A stretch of DNA of 64,000 nucleotides from Candidatus Kapaibacterium sp. (GCA_028284775.1 JANQRB010000139.1:124001-188000), one strand, 5' to 3'. Positions 1-8,780 are shown, counted from the first letter of the stretch. Numbers and translations are program-made. The notes: generated from the sequence alone by a model not told the origin.

Positions 1-2
1 TT

Positions 3-122
3 ATCGAACGTTGGGTTTTCTCCGGCAATCGCGAGTTTGTCTTTGTGGATTTCAGCGGCTTCGGCGATTTTCGCTTATCAACCGCCCTCAGCCCAGGTGA
101 GAAGTACGTTTACGGACGATGA
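3..122 (+). CDS. C-terminal fragment of an unidentified protein
   Basis: An open frame enters from the left edge and ends at a TGA after 39 codons. The translation contains FVFVDFSGFGDFRLST. This resembles the end of GWxTD-domain proteins, in which a FVFVD..GFGDYRL-like strand closes the domain, but so short a tail cannot be assigned firmly. Only the last 39 residues are visible and nothing is known of the start. The other two frames here are less protein-like. Confidence 0.45.
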   Translation: MERWVFSGNREFVFVDFSGFGDFRLSTALSPGEKYVYGR

Positions 123-1163
123 ATAAATTCATACTGCTACCACTCCGAATCATTCAAAAATCAGAGTATTCTTCTGCGGAAATTCACAGAGAGAGATACT
201 GCCATCCCTCTTCATTCCGACAGAAATTTTATCAAAAAAGTAGGTTTTGTCAGAAAAAGCCCTAGACAATAATCAGAGAACAACTTATCGCCTCGCGTGA
301 GCGGACAGGGATTGCAGATAGTTTCTCTTTTCGGTCATTCAATACTCACACTTTAAGCGATCCCTGAATAGCTTGCTGATGTCCTTCCAACTAAAATTTT
401 CATATCCCCTCAAACTAAGGGAGTGAGGCACGGACTGAGCGCAGAACGGGGAGGGTTTATGAATATTTCAGGACTCTTGAACTCCCCTAGCTCCTCGTTC
501 CAAAAAAGAGAGGGACTTGAAAATAACTGAGTTGAACTGCACTAATCTCCACTATTTGATACATTGATATTCCGCTGCAGAATTTTGATGCAGAGAAGTG
601 TATTCGACAAATGATTGCCCTGATGCCCGTGAATTAGCCATAGATTCATCACAGTATTGGAAGCGAAACTTGTTTCGGACAGCCAAAAAGTCAATCACTG
701 TACAATGTCGCTGTCGCACACTACGCCGGACAAACAACGATGGCGCGTCCTTGCTGGTGTGGAAGTACAAAAGCAGCAATAATACCGATGACAAGCTTTG
801 GCCTTGTCACGAGTTTATTCGATGATCTGACGACACGCCGGGAAGAGATTTCCGACTGCAGCACTATTACATTCAGCTCCGGAAGCATCATCGCGCCGTC
901 TGTCACCAGACGCGAGATAAGAAGGTACATCGAGACCAAATTTAGTCAGAAATGCCTTCAAGTCCATATTTGTCCGTACTGAGGAACTGAATTTCATACA
1001 GGAGTCTCGACGCGTAAAGCCGAGTATCTTTTAGCGCCACATAGAAAACAGCAAAATTTCAGCGATTACAGGGGAATTAATGCAGAGTATAGCAACAGTG
1101 TGTCTATTGATTCGCGATCGCTTTCCCTAATGGTAATTAGGCTTTGCAGGTGTCGGTCAGACA

Positions 1164-1291
1164 GGAAAAAATTATCATCATTTTGCTCTGGAAACAGCTA
1201 GATTCAGAGGCAAGCAACAAGCATCGGCACCACGAATGTTACGTTTTCGTTACTGCTTCGCAACAGGCATTCGGAAAAAATTATCATTTTG
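1164..1291 (+). repeat. Pair of short direct repeats
   Basis: The motif GGAAAAAATTATCAT followed by TTTTG occurs at 1164-1185 (with an extra CAT) and at 1272-1291, about 108 bases apart. Both lie in the gene-poor region upstream of the peptide cluster. They could be paired protein-binding sites or chance in AT-rich DNA. No function is claimed. Confidence 0.35.
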
Positions 1292-1829
1292 ATTAATTAC
1301 TGTCGGATTTCACTAAAAAAACCCTGATCTTGGTCGAGATACATGATATTGAATGTTGTGCCTGTCGTTCACAGCTTCGCTGGGTGCGATATCGCAGCAA
1401 GAAATGTCGCGATCGGAGATAAGTGGCGAGGCAAGGATGCTGATTCGCCGGAAGCTAAACCCGACGCACACGGATGTGCGTACAAAAAAGACAGTCAAAA
1501 TGTCTTTGCGGGAAGCAGCACACTGCCAATGCATCCTTGCAATTACTGCCCGAATTAAGACAAAGAAGTCGATTTATTATTCCGGTTTTATGGCGCTGGA
1601 AACGCTTGCCCATGACCTTCTTCTTTGGGTGACAATCGAGTTTCAAATTCTTTGCAAATCCTCGTCTACAGCTGGTAGATGAAAAAATTACTTAATAAGA
1701 GTTGCAATCTAAGGCGGCAAAAAAGCAGTTTTTTACGTAAAAATACGGATTGACTGCCAATCCAATCATTCGCATTACAAACTATCAACTGATTTCCGCA
1801 AAAAAATTTCGTCCTAAGCAAATGAATAC

Positions 1830-1858
1830 TTGACACGAAGAAAAAAATATAGTAATTT
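1830..1858 (+). promoter_or_regulatory. Candidate promoter of the peptide cluster
   Basis: A perfect TTGACA hexamer at 1830-1835 is followed after 17 bases by TAATTT at 1853-1858, a weak -10 match. An A-tract lies in the spacer. The overlapping TAATTTAG is also close to the Bacteroidota -7 consensus TAnnTTTG. The first peptide start codon lies 54 bases downstream, preceded by a GGAG ribosome binding site at about 1900-1903. Confidence 0.45.
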
Positions 1859-1911
1859 AGCGATAGTTAAATCAAAAAGCAAGTCACTTAGTAACTGATG
1901 GAGAAATTTTT

Positions 1912-2085
1912 ATGAAAGCTTTTAATCTTGACACCCTGAGCCTTGACGAAATGTCGAACATCGATGCCGGTTCGAATGATCCTTTTGCCGGTTCTTTTTC
2001 AACATCGACTGAATTTGGTGTCAGCGTTGGTGACAGCGGGTATGACGATCCCGGGTTTGTGACGATCTGGAGCTTCGATGTTTAG
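1912..2085 (+). CDS. Secreted peptide precursor 1 with double-glycine-type leader
   Basis: A 57-residue precursor. The leader (residues 1-20) ends LSLDEMSNIDAG. This fits the double-glycine consensus of class II bacteriocin and ComC-type precursors: Leu at -12, Ser at -11, Glu at -8, Met at -7, Ile at -4 and Ala-Gly at -2/-1. The predicted mature part has 37 residues and starts SNDPFAG. It has no Cys, Lys, Arg or His, six acidic residues, seven aromatic residues and the C-terminus WSFDV. A GGAG ribosome binding site precedes ATG. Tandem paralogues and a C39-peptidase exporter follow on the same strand. Export and leader removal are inferred from family knowledge. The biological activity (antimicrobial, signal or other) is unknown. 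No modifying enzyme lies beside it, so an unmodified peptide is the simplest reading. Confidence 0.8.
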   Translation: MKAFNLDTLSLDEMSNIDAGSNDPFAGSFSTSTEFGVSVGDSGYDDPGFVTIWSFDV

Positions 2086-2162
2086 AGACTGAAGCTGAAA
2101 GTTGCTCCCATGTTCCCCAAGTCCAATTTTTTCCTCAAACCATAACTATCTGAGATACTACA

Positions 2163-2333
2163 ATGAGCTTTGACCTGAAAAGTTTAACCCTCGACGAAAT
2201 GACCCAGATCGATGCCGGTTCGAATGATCCCTTTGCCGGTTCTTTTTCTACTTCAACTGAATTTGGCGTCAGTGTTGGTGACAGTGGCTATGACGACCCC
2301 GGGTTTGTGACGATCTGGAGCTTCGATGTTTAG
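2163..2333 (+). CDS. Secreted peptide precursor 2 with double-glycine-type leader
   Basis: A 56-residue paralogue of the preceding peptide. The 19-residue leader ends LTLDEMTQIDAG and differs from copy 1 at several positions, including one residue of length. The 37-residue predicted mature part is identical in amino acids to copy 1, although nine of its codons differ, all synonymously. The start codon follows CTGAGATACTACA, a weak ribosome binding site compared with copy 1. The 77-base spacer after copy 1 is itself partly repeated after copy 2, so gene and spacer were duplicated together. Confidence 0.8.
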   Translation: MSFDLKSLTLDEMTQIDAGSNDPFAGSFSTSTEFGVSVGDSGYDDPGFVTIWSFDV

Positions 2334-2410
2334 AGACTGGATTTGAAAGTTGTTTTGTATTCCCAGGATTCAATTTTTTTCCTCAAACCATAACTATCTG
2401 AGATATTGCA

Positions 2411-2581
2411 ATGAGCTTTGACCTGAAAAGTTTAACCCTCGACGAAATGACCCAGATCGATGCCGGTTCGAATGATCCCTTTGCCGGCTCTTTTTCCACT
2501 TCGACTGAATTTGGTGTCAGTGTTGGTGACAGTGGCTATGACGATCCCGGGTTTGTGACGATCTGGAGCTTCGATGTTTAG
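2411..2581 (+). CDS. Secreted peptide precursor 3 with double-glycine-type leader
   Basis: Third tandem paralogue, 56 residues. The leader is identical to copy 2 and the predicted mature part is identical to both other copies. Five codons of the mature part differ from copy 2, all synonymously. The last eleven codons and the stop are identical in DNA in all three genes. The sequence after the stop diverges from the spacers of copies 1 and 2, which marks the end of the tandem array. The exporter starts 448 bases downstream on the same strand. Confidence 0.8.
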   Translation: MSFDLKSLTLDEMTQIDAGSNDPFAGSFSTSTEFGVSVGDSGYDDPGFVTIWSFDV

Positions 2582-3029
2582 AGGAGAACTCTGACTTTTA
2601 CCCACTTCAGTCAGCCTTCCACCTTGCGCTGATGAAATGATGCCCTTTAATAGTACAGGCCTAACGTGAAATTCCGTTTTCTGCACATTGAACTCGGAAG
2701 CTCCTTTTTCCACCAATTGCAATACGCCGCAACAGCGATTTGGGCAACACTAGCAAAAGTGAAGCTCTACATCCAGAAAAATTTGAGGCTACGAATATCA
2801 GATTCAGCATCGTAGCCTATTAGTGCACAAAAGTAATTTTCCTGTTAGCATTAGAATCGTCTTTTTGTTCATTTACTTGTCGCAGCTAAGCAAACTTTGG
2901 CCATACACATGCATCCTGGTCAATAGTAAGCAGAATGCCTAAACTGGGGCGTTCAATCACCAGAGAAGTTTGGCACGCATTTGGATAGAAAGAGAGGATT
3001 GAGTTTCAGCGGATTATTGAATACTACAA
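2582..3029. other. Spacer between peptide genes and exporter
   Basis: A 448-base stretch on the path from the peptide genes to the exporter, without a convincing gene. It contains the hairpin listed at 2786-2818. No further leader-type peptide could be found in the forward frames. An antisense open frame across copy 3 continues into it but has no protein-like features. A promoter for the exporter could lie here, but none matches a consensus well. Confidence 0.5.
2786..2818. terminator. Hairpin between peptide genes and exporter
   Basis: AGGCTACGA and TCGTAGCCT form a perfect 9-bp stem around a 15-base loop. On the + strand it is not followed by a clear T-run. On the - strand CAAATTTTTC follows. 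It may act as a partial terminator or RNA stabiliser that separates high peptide expression from lower exporter expression, as is common downstream of bacteriocin structural genes. This is inference from position. Confidence 0.35.
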
Positions 3030-5222
3030 ATGCGACGTAGATTTTTCTTTGTCAAACAACAAGATGAACGTGACTGCGGCGCAGCATGCATTGCCTCCAT
3101 CACCGCATATTACGGTTTGAAGATTCCTCTTGCACAAGTACGAGAATTTACGGCCACCGATCGTAAGGGCACCACGATACTCGGCCTCGTGGAAGCCGCT
3201 GAAAAATTAGGATTCCAGGCCAAAGGAGTCAGAGGAACACTTGATTCATTGCGGGACGTTCCAACACCGTTCATTGCCCGAATCGACAAGCCAGGTGTGG
3301 GATTCCATTATGTCGTCGTCTACAATATCGGCAAAAAGCATGTTCACATTGGTGACCCGGCGCAAGGCATTGTAAAAGTGACGCTGGCGGACTTTCTCAA
3401 TCAATGGACAAACATTCTGGTCCTTATCAGCCCGGCCGAAAACTTTGCTCCCGCCGACCACACCGAATCAAATCTACGACGATTCTGGCATTTGATTCGC
3501 CCCCATAGCAGCCTGCTTGCTGAAGCATTCGTTGCCGCCATCGTCTACACCGTCCTGGGTGTCCTTACGGCATTCTATGTGGGTACACTTCTCGACTCAG
3601 TGTTCCCCAACGGCGATGAACGATTGCTGCATATTCTATCGGCGGGCATGCTGCTGCTGATCGTACTGCGCGCTTTCTTCGGCTGGACACGCCGCCTCTT
3701 GCTGCTAATGGTGGCCCAGAAGATAGACGCCAGCCTCATTCTCGGCTACTACAAGCACATTCTCAATCTGCCGCAATCTTTCTTTGATGCTCGTCGGGTC
3801 GGTGAAATTATCTCACGTGTCAATGATGCCGTCAAAATCCGCACGGCCGTCAGCGGTGCGACACTGACGATCCTGGTCGATTCGCTGATGATAGTCTTTG
3901 CATTCGCTGTTCTGCTGCTCTATTCAGCCAAATTGGCCCTGCTGGTAGCTTGTGTTTTTCCGGGTTTTGTCATGGTGTTTATGTTGTTGCGAGGTCCGAT
4001 TCGGCGCACACAGCGATCGCTGATGGAACGTTCGGCCGAGTTACAGGCTCAATTCACCTCCAGCATCAACGGCGTCGAAACGATCAAAGCCGTTTCAGCC
4101 GAAAATTATTCCAACCTCAAAACGGAACTGATTTTCACGCGCATCCTGCGCTTGATGGACAGCGCGACCAAACAGAATATGTTCAACTCAACAGCGGCCG
4201 AGCTCTTAAGCTCGATTGCGGTGGTGACGCTCTTCTGGTTCGGCGGCTTGCTGGTGTTTCAGGGCGATATCAGTCTCGGTGAATTGGTTGCATCATTCAC
4301 GCTGCTCGGTTACCTGACTGCGCCGCTGGCGCGTCTGGTCAACGTTCATCAGAATGTACAGGATGCCCTTATTGCCGCCGATCGCTTGTATGAAATTCTG
4401 GCCATCGAAACCGAGGACAAACACAACGAACTCAAGATCAAACTGGATGTCGACAAGGTAAACGGCGAGATTCTCATCGATGGCTGTTCCTTTCGCTATG
4501 GCGCCCGCGCTGACGTCATCAATAAGCTAAGCTTCAGCATACCGGCGGGCAAAATTACTGCAATTGTCGGCGAGTCAGGTTCCGGCAAGTCGACAATTCT
4601 TAAGTTGCTCCAAAAAATGTATAGCGTCCGCGAAGGCAAGATTTTGTTGGACGGCGTTGACCTGCGCGACATTGAAGTGCACTCACTGCGACAAGTACTC
4701 GGTGTCGTCCCGCAGCATATTGAACTGTTTCACGGCACGGTTCTTGAGAATGTGGCCTACGGTGAATCACAGCCTCGCGTCCAAAGAGTGATGGAAGTAT
4801 GTAGTCTCGTCGGGGCTGATGCGTTCATCAACGACCTGCCCCATCGATATAATTCATTGCTCGGCGAACATGGTGCAACGATCTCCGGTGGTCAGCGCCA
4901 GCGCCTGGCCATTGCGCGAGCGCTCTACAAGGACCCACGCGTGTTACTGCTCGACGAAGCGACCAGTAATCTCGACAGCGCCGCGGAAGCCGCCATCCAA
5001 AAACTACTCAGTTTGCTGAAGTTCCAGAATATGACCATTGTCCTGGTGGCTCATCGTCTGAGTACTGTTATGCGCGCCGATCAGGTTGTTGTTGTCGAAA
5101 AAGGCGCTGTCGCTGAGTTCGGCACACATAAAGAGCTGCTGCAAATGCGCGGCAAGTATTTCGATATGTGGAATCGGCAAATTCCTTTTAACTCATTCAG
5201 CGATTTATTGACGGAATCGTAA
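3030..5222 (+). CDS. Peptidase-containing ABC transporter (C39 bacteriocin exporter)
   Basis: A 730-residue protein with the full peptidase, membrane and ATPase layout of PCAT exporters, which cut double-glycine leaders and pump out the peptide. The C39 peptidase (residues about 1-140) has all catalytic residues: Gln10 (oxyanion), Cys16 in DERDCGAAC, His93 in GFHYVVV and Asp109 in GDPAQG. Six membrane segments follow (about 160-450). The ATPase has Walker A GESGSGKST (about 514), signature ISGGQRQR (about 617), Walker B VLLLDEAT and H-loop VAHRLS. It sits just downstream of three leader-bearing peptide genes and one base upstream of its adaptor, so substrate and partner are inferred with good support. 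The ribosome binding site is weak. All key residues are intact, so a degenerate peptidase is unlikely. Confidence 0.93.
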   Translation: MRRRFFFVKQQDERDCGAACIASITAYYGLKIPLAQVREFTATDRKGTTILGLVEAAEKLGFQAKGVRGTLDSLRDVPTPFIARIDKPGVGFHYVVVYNIGKKHVHIGDPAQGIVKVTLADFLNQWTNILVLISPAENFAPADHTESNLRRFWHLIRPHSSLLAEAFVAAIVYTVLGVLTAFYVGTLLDSVFPNGDERLLHILSAGMLLLIVLRAFFGWTRRLLLLMVAQKIDASLILGYYKHILNLPQSFFDARRVGEIISRVNDAVKIRTAVSGATLTILVDSLMIVFAFAVLLLYSAKLALLVACVFPGFVMVFMLLRGPIRRTQRSLMERSAELQAQFTSSINGVETIKAVSAENYSNLKTELIFTRILRLMDSATKQNMFNSTAAELLSSIAVVTLFWFGGLLVFQGDISLGELVASFTLLGYLTAPLARLVNVHQNVQDALIAADRLYEILAIETEDKHNELKIKLDVDKVNGEILIDGCSFRYGARADVINKLSFSIPAGKITAIVGESGSGKSTILKLLQKMYSVREGKILLDGVDLRDIEVHSLRQVLGVVPQHIELFHGTVLENVAYGESQPRVQRVMEVCSLVGADAFINDLPHRYNSLLGEHGATISGGQRQRLAIARALYKDPRVLLLDEATSNLDSAAEAAIQKLLSLLKFQNMTIVLVAHRLSTVMRADQVVVVEKGAVAEFGTHKELLQMRGKYFDMWNRQIPFNSFSDLLTES

Positions 5223-5223
5223 G

Positions 5224-6519
5224 GTGAGCAGCGAAAAACCAATAGCGCCCAAACTAATGCTCCCGAACGGCGACAATCGTATCACGATTCCTGAAATTAT
5301 CGCCAGACCGGCATCAAGCCAGGACGGCATCGTCCTGAGCGAGGATTTACTGCCCCAGACCGTTGAGGTTTACCTGGCACGTCCCTCGCGCCGGCAGCGC
5401 TGGGTCTTCTGGCTACTAATCCTCTTGCTGGCCGGTATCAGCGGCTGGGCCTACTTTTCCAAAGTTAACATCGTAATTCGGGCGCCTGGAATTATCAGAC
5501 CCTCCACTGATCTGCAGGTATACTACGCACCCTTTGATGCCTTGCTTGAAAGATTGGATGTCAGCGAGAATGCCACGGTGCAGGCGGGCGACACGCTCGC
5601 AGTTTTCCGTCTGCGCGAGTGGAAAGAACAACAGCAACTCACCGAACAAGAGCTCCAGGAGTCACAGCGCGAGATAAATGACATCCGGCGGATCCTCGAG
5701 GTCCTGCCCGCCGAAGTGAGCGGGACCAATGTTATGACTGCACTGCCGGAGTCGATCGAACTCAGCCTGCTCAAGTATCGTTCGGACTATAGCCTTCTGC
5801 AGCGCGATCTGCACCTGATGCAGGAACAATTCACGGTGTTTAAGAAACGCAGTGATCGTGCCGAGCGCCTTTTTGATAAGAATGTCATCAGCGCCGAAGA
5901 ATATGATACCGAAGCCAGTGCGACCCGTCTGCAGGAACTTAAGATTAAACAATTTCTGAATGACCAGGAGAAGAAGCTGCGCGATGCGGCTTTTGCGCTG
6001 CAGCAAACGCAAGTAGCCATGCAGAAGGACCTGGCTCAGCTGCGCAACACTATCGACAAAGCGCATATCATAGCCAATGTCTCCGGTACGATTAGTTCGC
6101 TGCGTGTCGCCAAGAAAGGGATATTCTGCAATCGCGGCACTGAGCTGTTTGCCGTTACGCCGGATCTTGAGCTGCGGGCTGAAATTCGAGTGCCGCCAAA
6201 AGACGCGGGTCTGCTGCGTGACAGTCTGCAGATCAGTTATCTCGTGGAAGCATACAGCTACAGCGACTGGGGCGCCGCCACGGGCTATATCACGACCATT
6301 CCGGATGATATCATCCTGGATCGCGAGACCGGTAAGGCCTACTTCAACGTCCTGGGTTCATTTGACAGCCTGAGCTTGCCATACAAGAAAGCAGCCCAAT
6401 CCGGGATCGCCGTACCGCTGCGCAAAGGGCTGACTTTTCAGGCCAATATAATCGTGGGGCAAAAACGTCTGCTGGAGTTGCTGTACGACAAAAGCGTAGA
6501 CTACTTTCACTTTGAATAG
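5224..6519 (+). CDS. HlyD-family periplasmic adaptor of the peptide exporter
   Basis: A 431-residue membrane fusion protein. A cytoplasmic N-terminus of about 55 residues precedes one membrane segment (WVFWLLILLLAGISGWAYF). Then come a lipoyl/barrel half-motif (VIRAPGIIRPS), a long coiled-coil hairpin (about 130-270) and the closing lipoyl and beta-barrel segments. Such adaptors bridge the inner-membrane exporter to an outer-membrane channel, and no TolC-type gene is in this window. The GTG start lies one base after the exporter stop, so translation is probably coupled. Its 3' end overlaps the convergent kinase gene by 13 bases. Confidence 0.9.
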   Translation: MSSEKPIAPKLMLPNGDNRITIPEIIARPASSQDGIVLSEDLLPQTVEVYLARPSRRQRWVFWLLILLLAGISGWAYFSKVNIVIRAPGIIRPSTDLQVYYAPFDALLERLDVSENATVQAGDTLAVFRLREWKEQQQLTEQELQESQREINDIRRILEVLPAEVSGTNVMTALPESIELSLLKYRSDYSLLQRDLHLMQEQFTVFKKRSDRAERLFDKNVISAEEYDTEASATRLQELKIKQFLNDQEKKLRDAAFALQQTQVAMQKDLAQLRNTIDKAHIIANVSGTISSLRVAKKGIFCNRGTELFAVTPDLELRAEIRVPPKDAGLLRDSLQISYLVEAYSYSDWGAATGYITTIPDDIILDRETGKAYFNVLGSFDSLSLPYKKAAQSGIAVPLRKGLTFQANIIVGQKRLLELLYDKSVDYFHFE

Positions 6520-8615
6520 ACGCCGTTGGCGGAAGGGAATTCAACGCCAAAGGTAGCGCCGTCGCCGAAGCGGCTTTCACACCAGATCCGGCCATTCATT
6601 TCTTCAACAAACTTTTTCGAAATGGCCAGACCAAGACCCGAAGAGCTCTCGCCGCCGGTCGGCTTGGCGCTCAGCCGAACAAACTTCTGAAACAGTCGGC
6701 TTTTGTCATCATCCGTCAGTCCCGGTCCTTCATCGCGCACGGCACAAACAACCCGCTCGCCTGCGCTTTTGAGACTGATCCAAACATCTTTCTGTTTGGG
6801 TGAATATTTAAGGGCGTTGGAAAGCAGATTCTCGATCACTTCACGAATCCGCTCTTCGTCGCCGATTATCAGATGGCGTGCATCTTCACTGCTGTAGTGC
6901 AGATTGATGCGTTTCTTGTTGGCGCGCGTCGTGTACAGATCCACAATCGAAGCGGCGATATCGTCCAGCGAGATTAACTTGCGCTCAAAGTGCATCTTGC
7001 CGTCTTCCAACATACGTACATCCAACAGGTTGGACACCAGCTTCATCATCGAATCCGAACAGCCTTGAATATTGTCGATGTACTTCAGAATATCGCGCTT
7101 GGTGAGCAGCGACAGATATTGCTTCATGGAGTCGGCAGCCAGCAACACGCCCGTCAAGGGATTCTTCAGGTCGTGCGCAACGATACTCATGATCTCATTC
7201 TTCTCGTTGTTAACTTTCCGCAATTGATCATTAGTGTATTGCAGCTTTTCGTTGGCGACTTCCAGCTCATGGTTAACCTTCATCGTCTCCAGCTGTTGCA
7301 CTTCAATCTCTTCTTTGGCAGCTTCCAGCGAACGGGTCTTTTCTTCCAGGGCCGTATTCGTTTGCTCGATTTTAACGAGTGCCGAAGCCAGCTCAACGTT
7401 TTTCAGACGATAAATCTCTTTTTCCCGTTCGACGCGTTCCATGTCATAGCGGAATTCAATTGCGGTGATCGCTTTTTGTTTTTCGATGTTAAGAACTTCG
7501 TCCCTGATCTGAGAAAATCTTCGATAATGAAATAACGACGATTCAAAATCCTTTAATTTTTCATATACAGAAGAACAGTGTTCGTGAACACGGAAGCTGA
7601 GTTCTTTATCATTAATTTCTTCGGCAATTGACAAAGATTCGACACAACTATCTATCGCCTGTTCATAATTCTCAATTGCTCCTAAAATTTTGGCGATGTT
7701 TAAGTGCACACTGGCTTGGCCAGCCTTATCTCGCAGCTGTTCAAAAAAGAGGAGAGCCTTCTTTTGATACTCCAAGGCGGATTTATGGTCTCCCAGATCA
7801 TTGTAAACATTACCCATATTCTGAACTGCATGAGCAATGCCATTTTTATCTCCGATTTTTTGACGCACCTGAAGAGACTTAACTAAACATTCCAGAGACT
7901 CATCGTATCTCTTGAATACCTGAAAAATGAGACCGATGTTTCCAAGCGTTTGAGCCAGACCGCTATACTCATCGATTTCCTCAAAAATTGGAAGTGCTTT
8001 CTTGAGATACTTGAGCGCAGTTTCGTGGTGGCCAAGGTAAAAATAAATTGCACTGATGTTATTTAGCGTCCGAGCTGCGTTTCTTTTGTCACCAAGCTCT
8101 TCGCTAATATTGACGGCCTTCAGGTGAAATTCGAGCGCGGTATCATATTGCGAGAGTTGTTGATAGATATTTCCGATGTTTGTAAGTACGTTGGCGGCTG
8201 ATTTCTTATCCCCCGCACTCTCAAGTAGATTTAGTGATTTATGCTGGTGATCCAGAGCCTCATTGAATTTGCTCAATTTTAGATACACAGCCCCAAAAAG
8301 ATTGTGAACGCTCGCTTCACCCTCTTTGTTGTCAATCTTTTGAAATATCTTCAAGGCAGACTGCGCGTCTTCCAGGGCCGACTTACTGTTTCCAAGCAAA
8401 AAGCTGGTCACTCCCGAATTACGATAACTGTATCCCTCCGCTTGTCTATACTCGTTGGATTCGGCTAGTTTTCTGGCATTGACAGCCAGCTTCCGTGCAA
8501 AATTCGGATTATTGTACCTGGAATTCCACGCACACTCATTCAGGATATCTGCGCGTTCCCGGTCATCGTGGGCCTGGTCAAGTTTTTGCTGTATGTCCGG
8601 GTATTCTTCCAGCAT
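6507..8615 (-). CDS. Soluble TPR-sensor histidine kinase
   Basis: A 702-residue cytoplasmic kinase without membrane segments. Residues about 55-370 form a run of some eight tetratricopeptide repeats with a period near 40. A long coiled coil (about 385-470) leads into HisKA. The H-box IVAHDLKNPL carries the phosphorylated His near residue 478. ATPase motifs are N-box NLLSNALKYS, G1 DEGPGL and G2 GLGLAI. The TPR part probably senses a protein or peptide ligand, by analogy with other TPR kinases. No response regulator lies nearby. It is convergent with the exporter adaptor and overlaps its end by 13 bases. The TPR half looks richer in A/T than the kinase half, as if the sensor were grafted. Confidence 0.9.
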   Translation of the reverse strand: MLEEYPDIQQKLDQAHDDRERADILNECAWNSRYNNPNFARKLAVNARKLAESNEYRQAEGYSYRNSGVTSFLLGNSKSALEDAQSALKIFQKIDNKEGEASVHNLFGAVYLKLSKFNEALDHQHKSLNLLESAGDKKSAANVLTNIGNIYQQLSQYDTALEFHLKAVNISEELGDKRNAARTLNNISAIYFYLGHHETALKYLKKALPIFEEIDEYSGLAQTLGNIGLIFQVFKRYDESLECLVKSLQVRQKIGDKNGIAHAVQNMGNVYNDLGDHKSALEYQKKALLFFEQLRDKAGQASVHLNIAKILGAIENYEQAIDSCVESLSIAEEINDKELSFRVHEHCSSVYEKLKDFESSLFHYRRFSQIRDEVLNIEKQKAITAIEFRYDMERVEREKEIYRLKNVELASALVKIEQTNTALEEKTRSLEAAKEEIEVQQLETMKVNHELEVANEKLQYTNDQLRKVNNEKNEIMSIVAHDLKNPLTGVLLAADSMKQYLSLLTKRDILKYIDNIQGCSDSMMKLVSNLLDVRMLEDGKMHFERKLISLDDIAASIVDLYTTRANKKRINLHYSSEDARHLIIGDEERIREVIENLLSNALKYSPKQKDVWISLKSAGERVVCAVRDEGPGLTDDDKSRLFQKFVRLSAKPTGGESSSGLGLAISKKFVEEMNGRIWCESRFGDGATFGVEFPSANGVYSK

Positions 8616-8780
8616 TGGGGCTACGCGTGACGTTGGGCTCTGTAGCGTATTTTATGTTTGCAAAGAATCAAGGCTGTTCTGACGACTTTGATGGTAGACT
8701 CACCAACCGGGTAAGCATTGACGCACAAAAATTACGATTTTTTCTACAATAACCATACTTACCCTGCCTGAGCCTCGCAA

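Larger units (their letters stand above)
123..1911. other. AT-rich stretch without a recognisable gene
   Basis: About 1.8 kb visibly richer in A and T than the rest of the window. The longest open frame is about 109 codons and lacks family motifs or a good ribosome binding site. I see no tRNA, transposase fragment or terminal inverted repeats. Its last part carries the promoter and leader of the peptide genes. It may be decayed sequence or the flank of an acquired island. Confidence 0.6.
1912..2581 (+). repeat. Tandem array of three peptide-gene units (about 250 bp period)
   Basis: Starts of the three genes lie 251 and 248 bases apart. Units 1 and 2 share a spacer block, including CTCAAACCATAACTATCTGA just before the next start codon, so the duplicated unit is gene plus spacer. 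Divergence is present but almost wholly silent. This speaks against an assembly duplication and for older duplication with selection or gene conversion on the coding part. Confidence 0.85.

Noticed and set aside
1353-1682. 109-codon open frame in the AT-rich flank
   Set aside because: No good start signal, no recognisable domain, overlapping frames on both strands of similar length.
1912-2581. Lanthipeptide or other Cys-crosslinked bacteriocin
   Set aside because: The core has no Cys and no LanB/C/M, radical SAM or YcaO gene lies nearby.
1912-2581. Assembly artefact repeating one gene three times
   Set aside because: The copies differ at many silent sites, in the leader and in the spacers, so they are real separate genes.
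2432-2722. 96-codon open frame antisense to peptide gene 3
   Set aside because: Lacks motifs and a ribosome binding site. It exists because the opposite strand carries a selected peptide gene.
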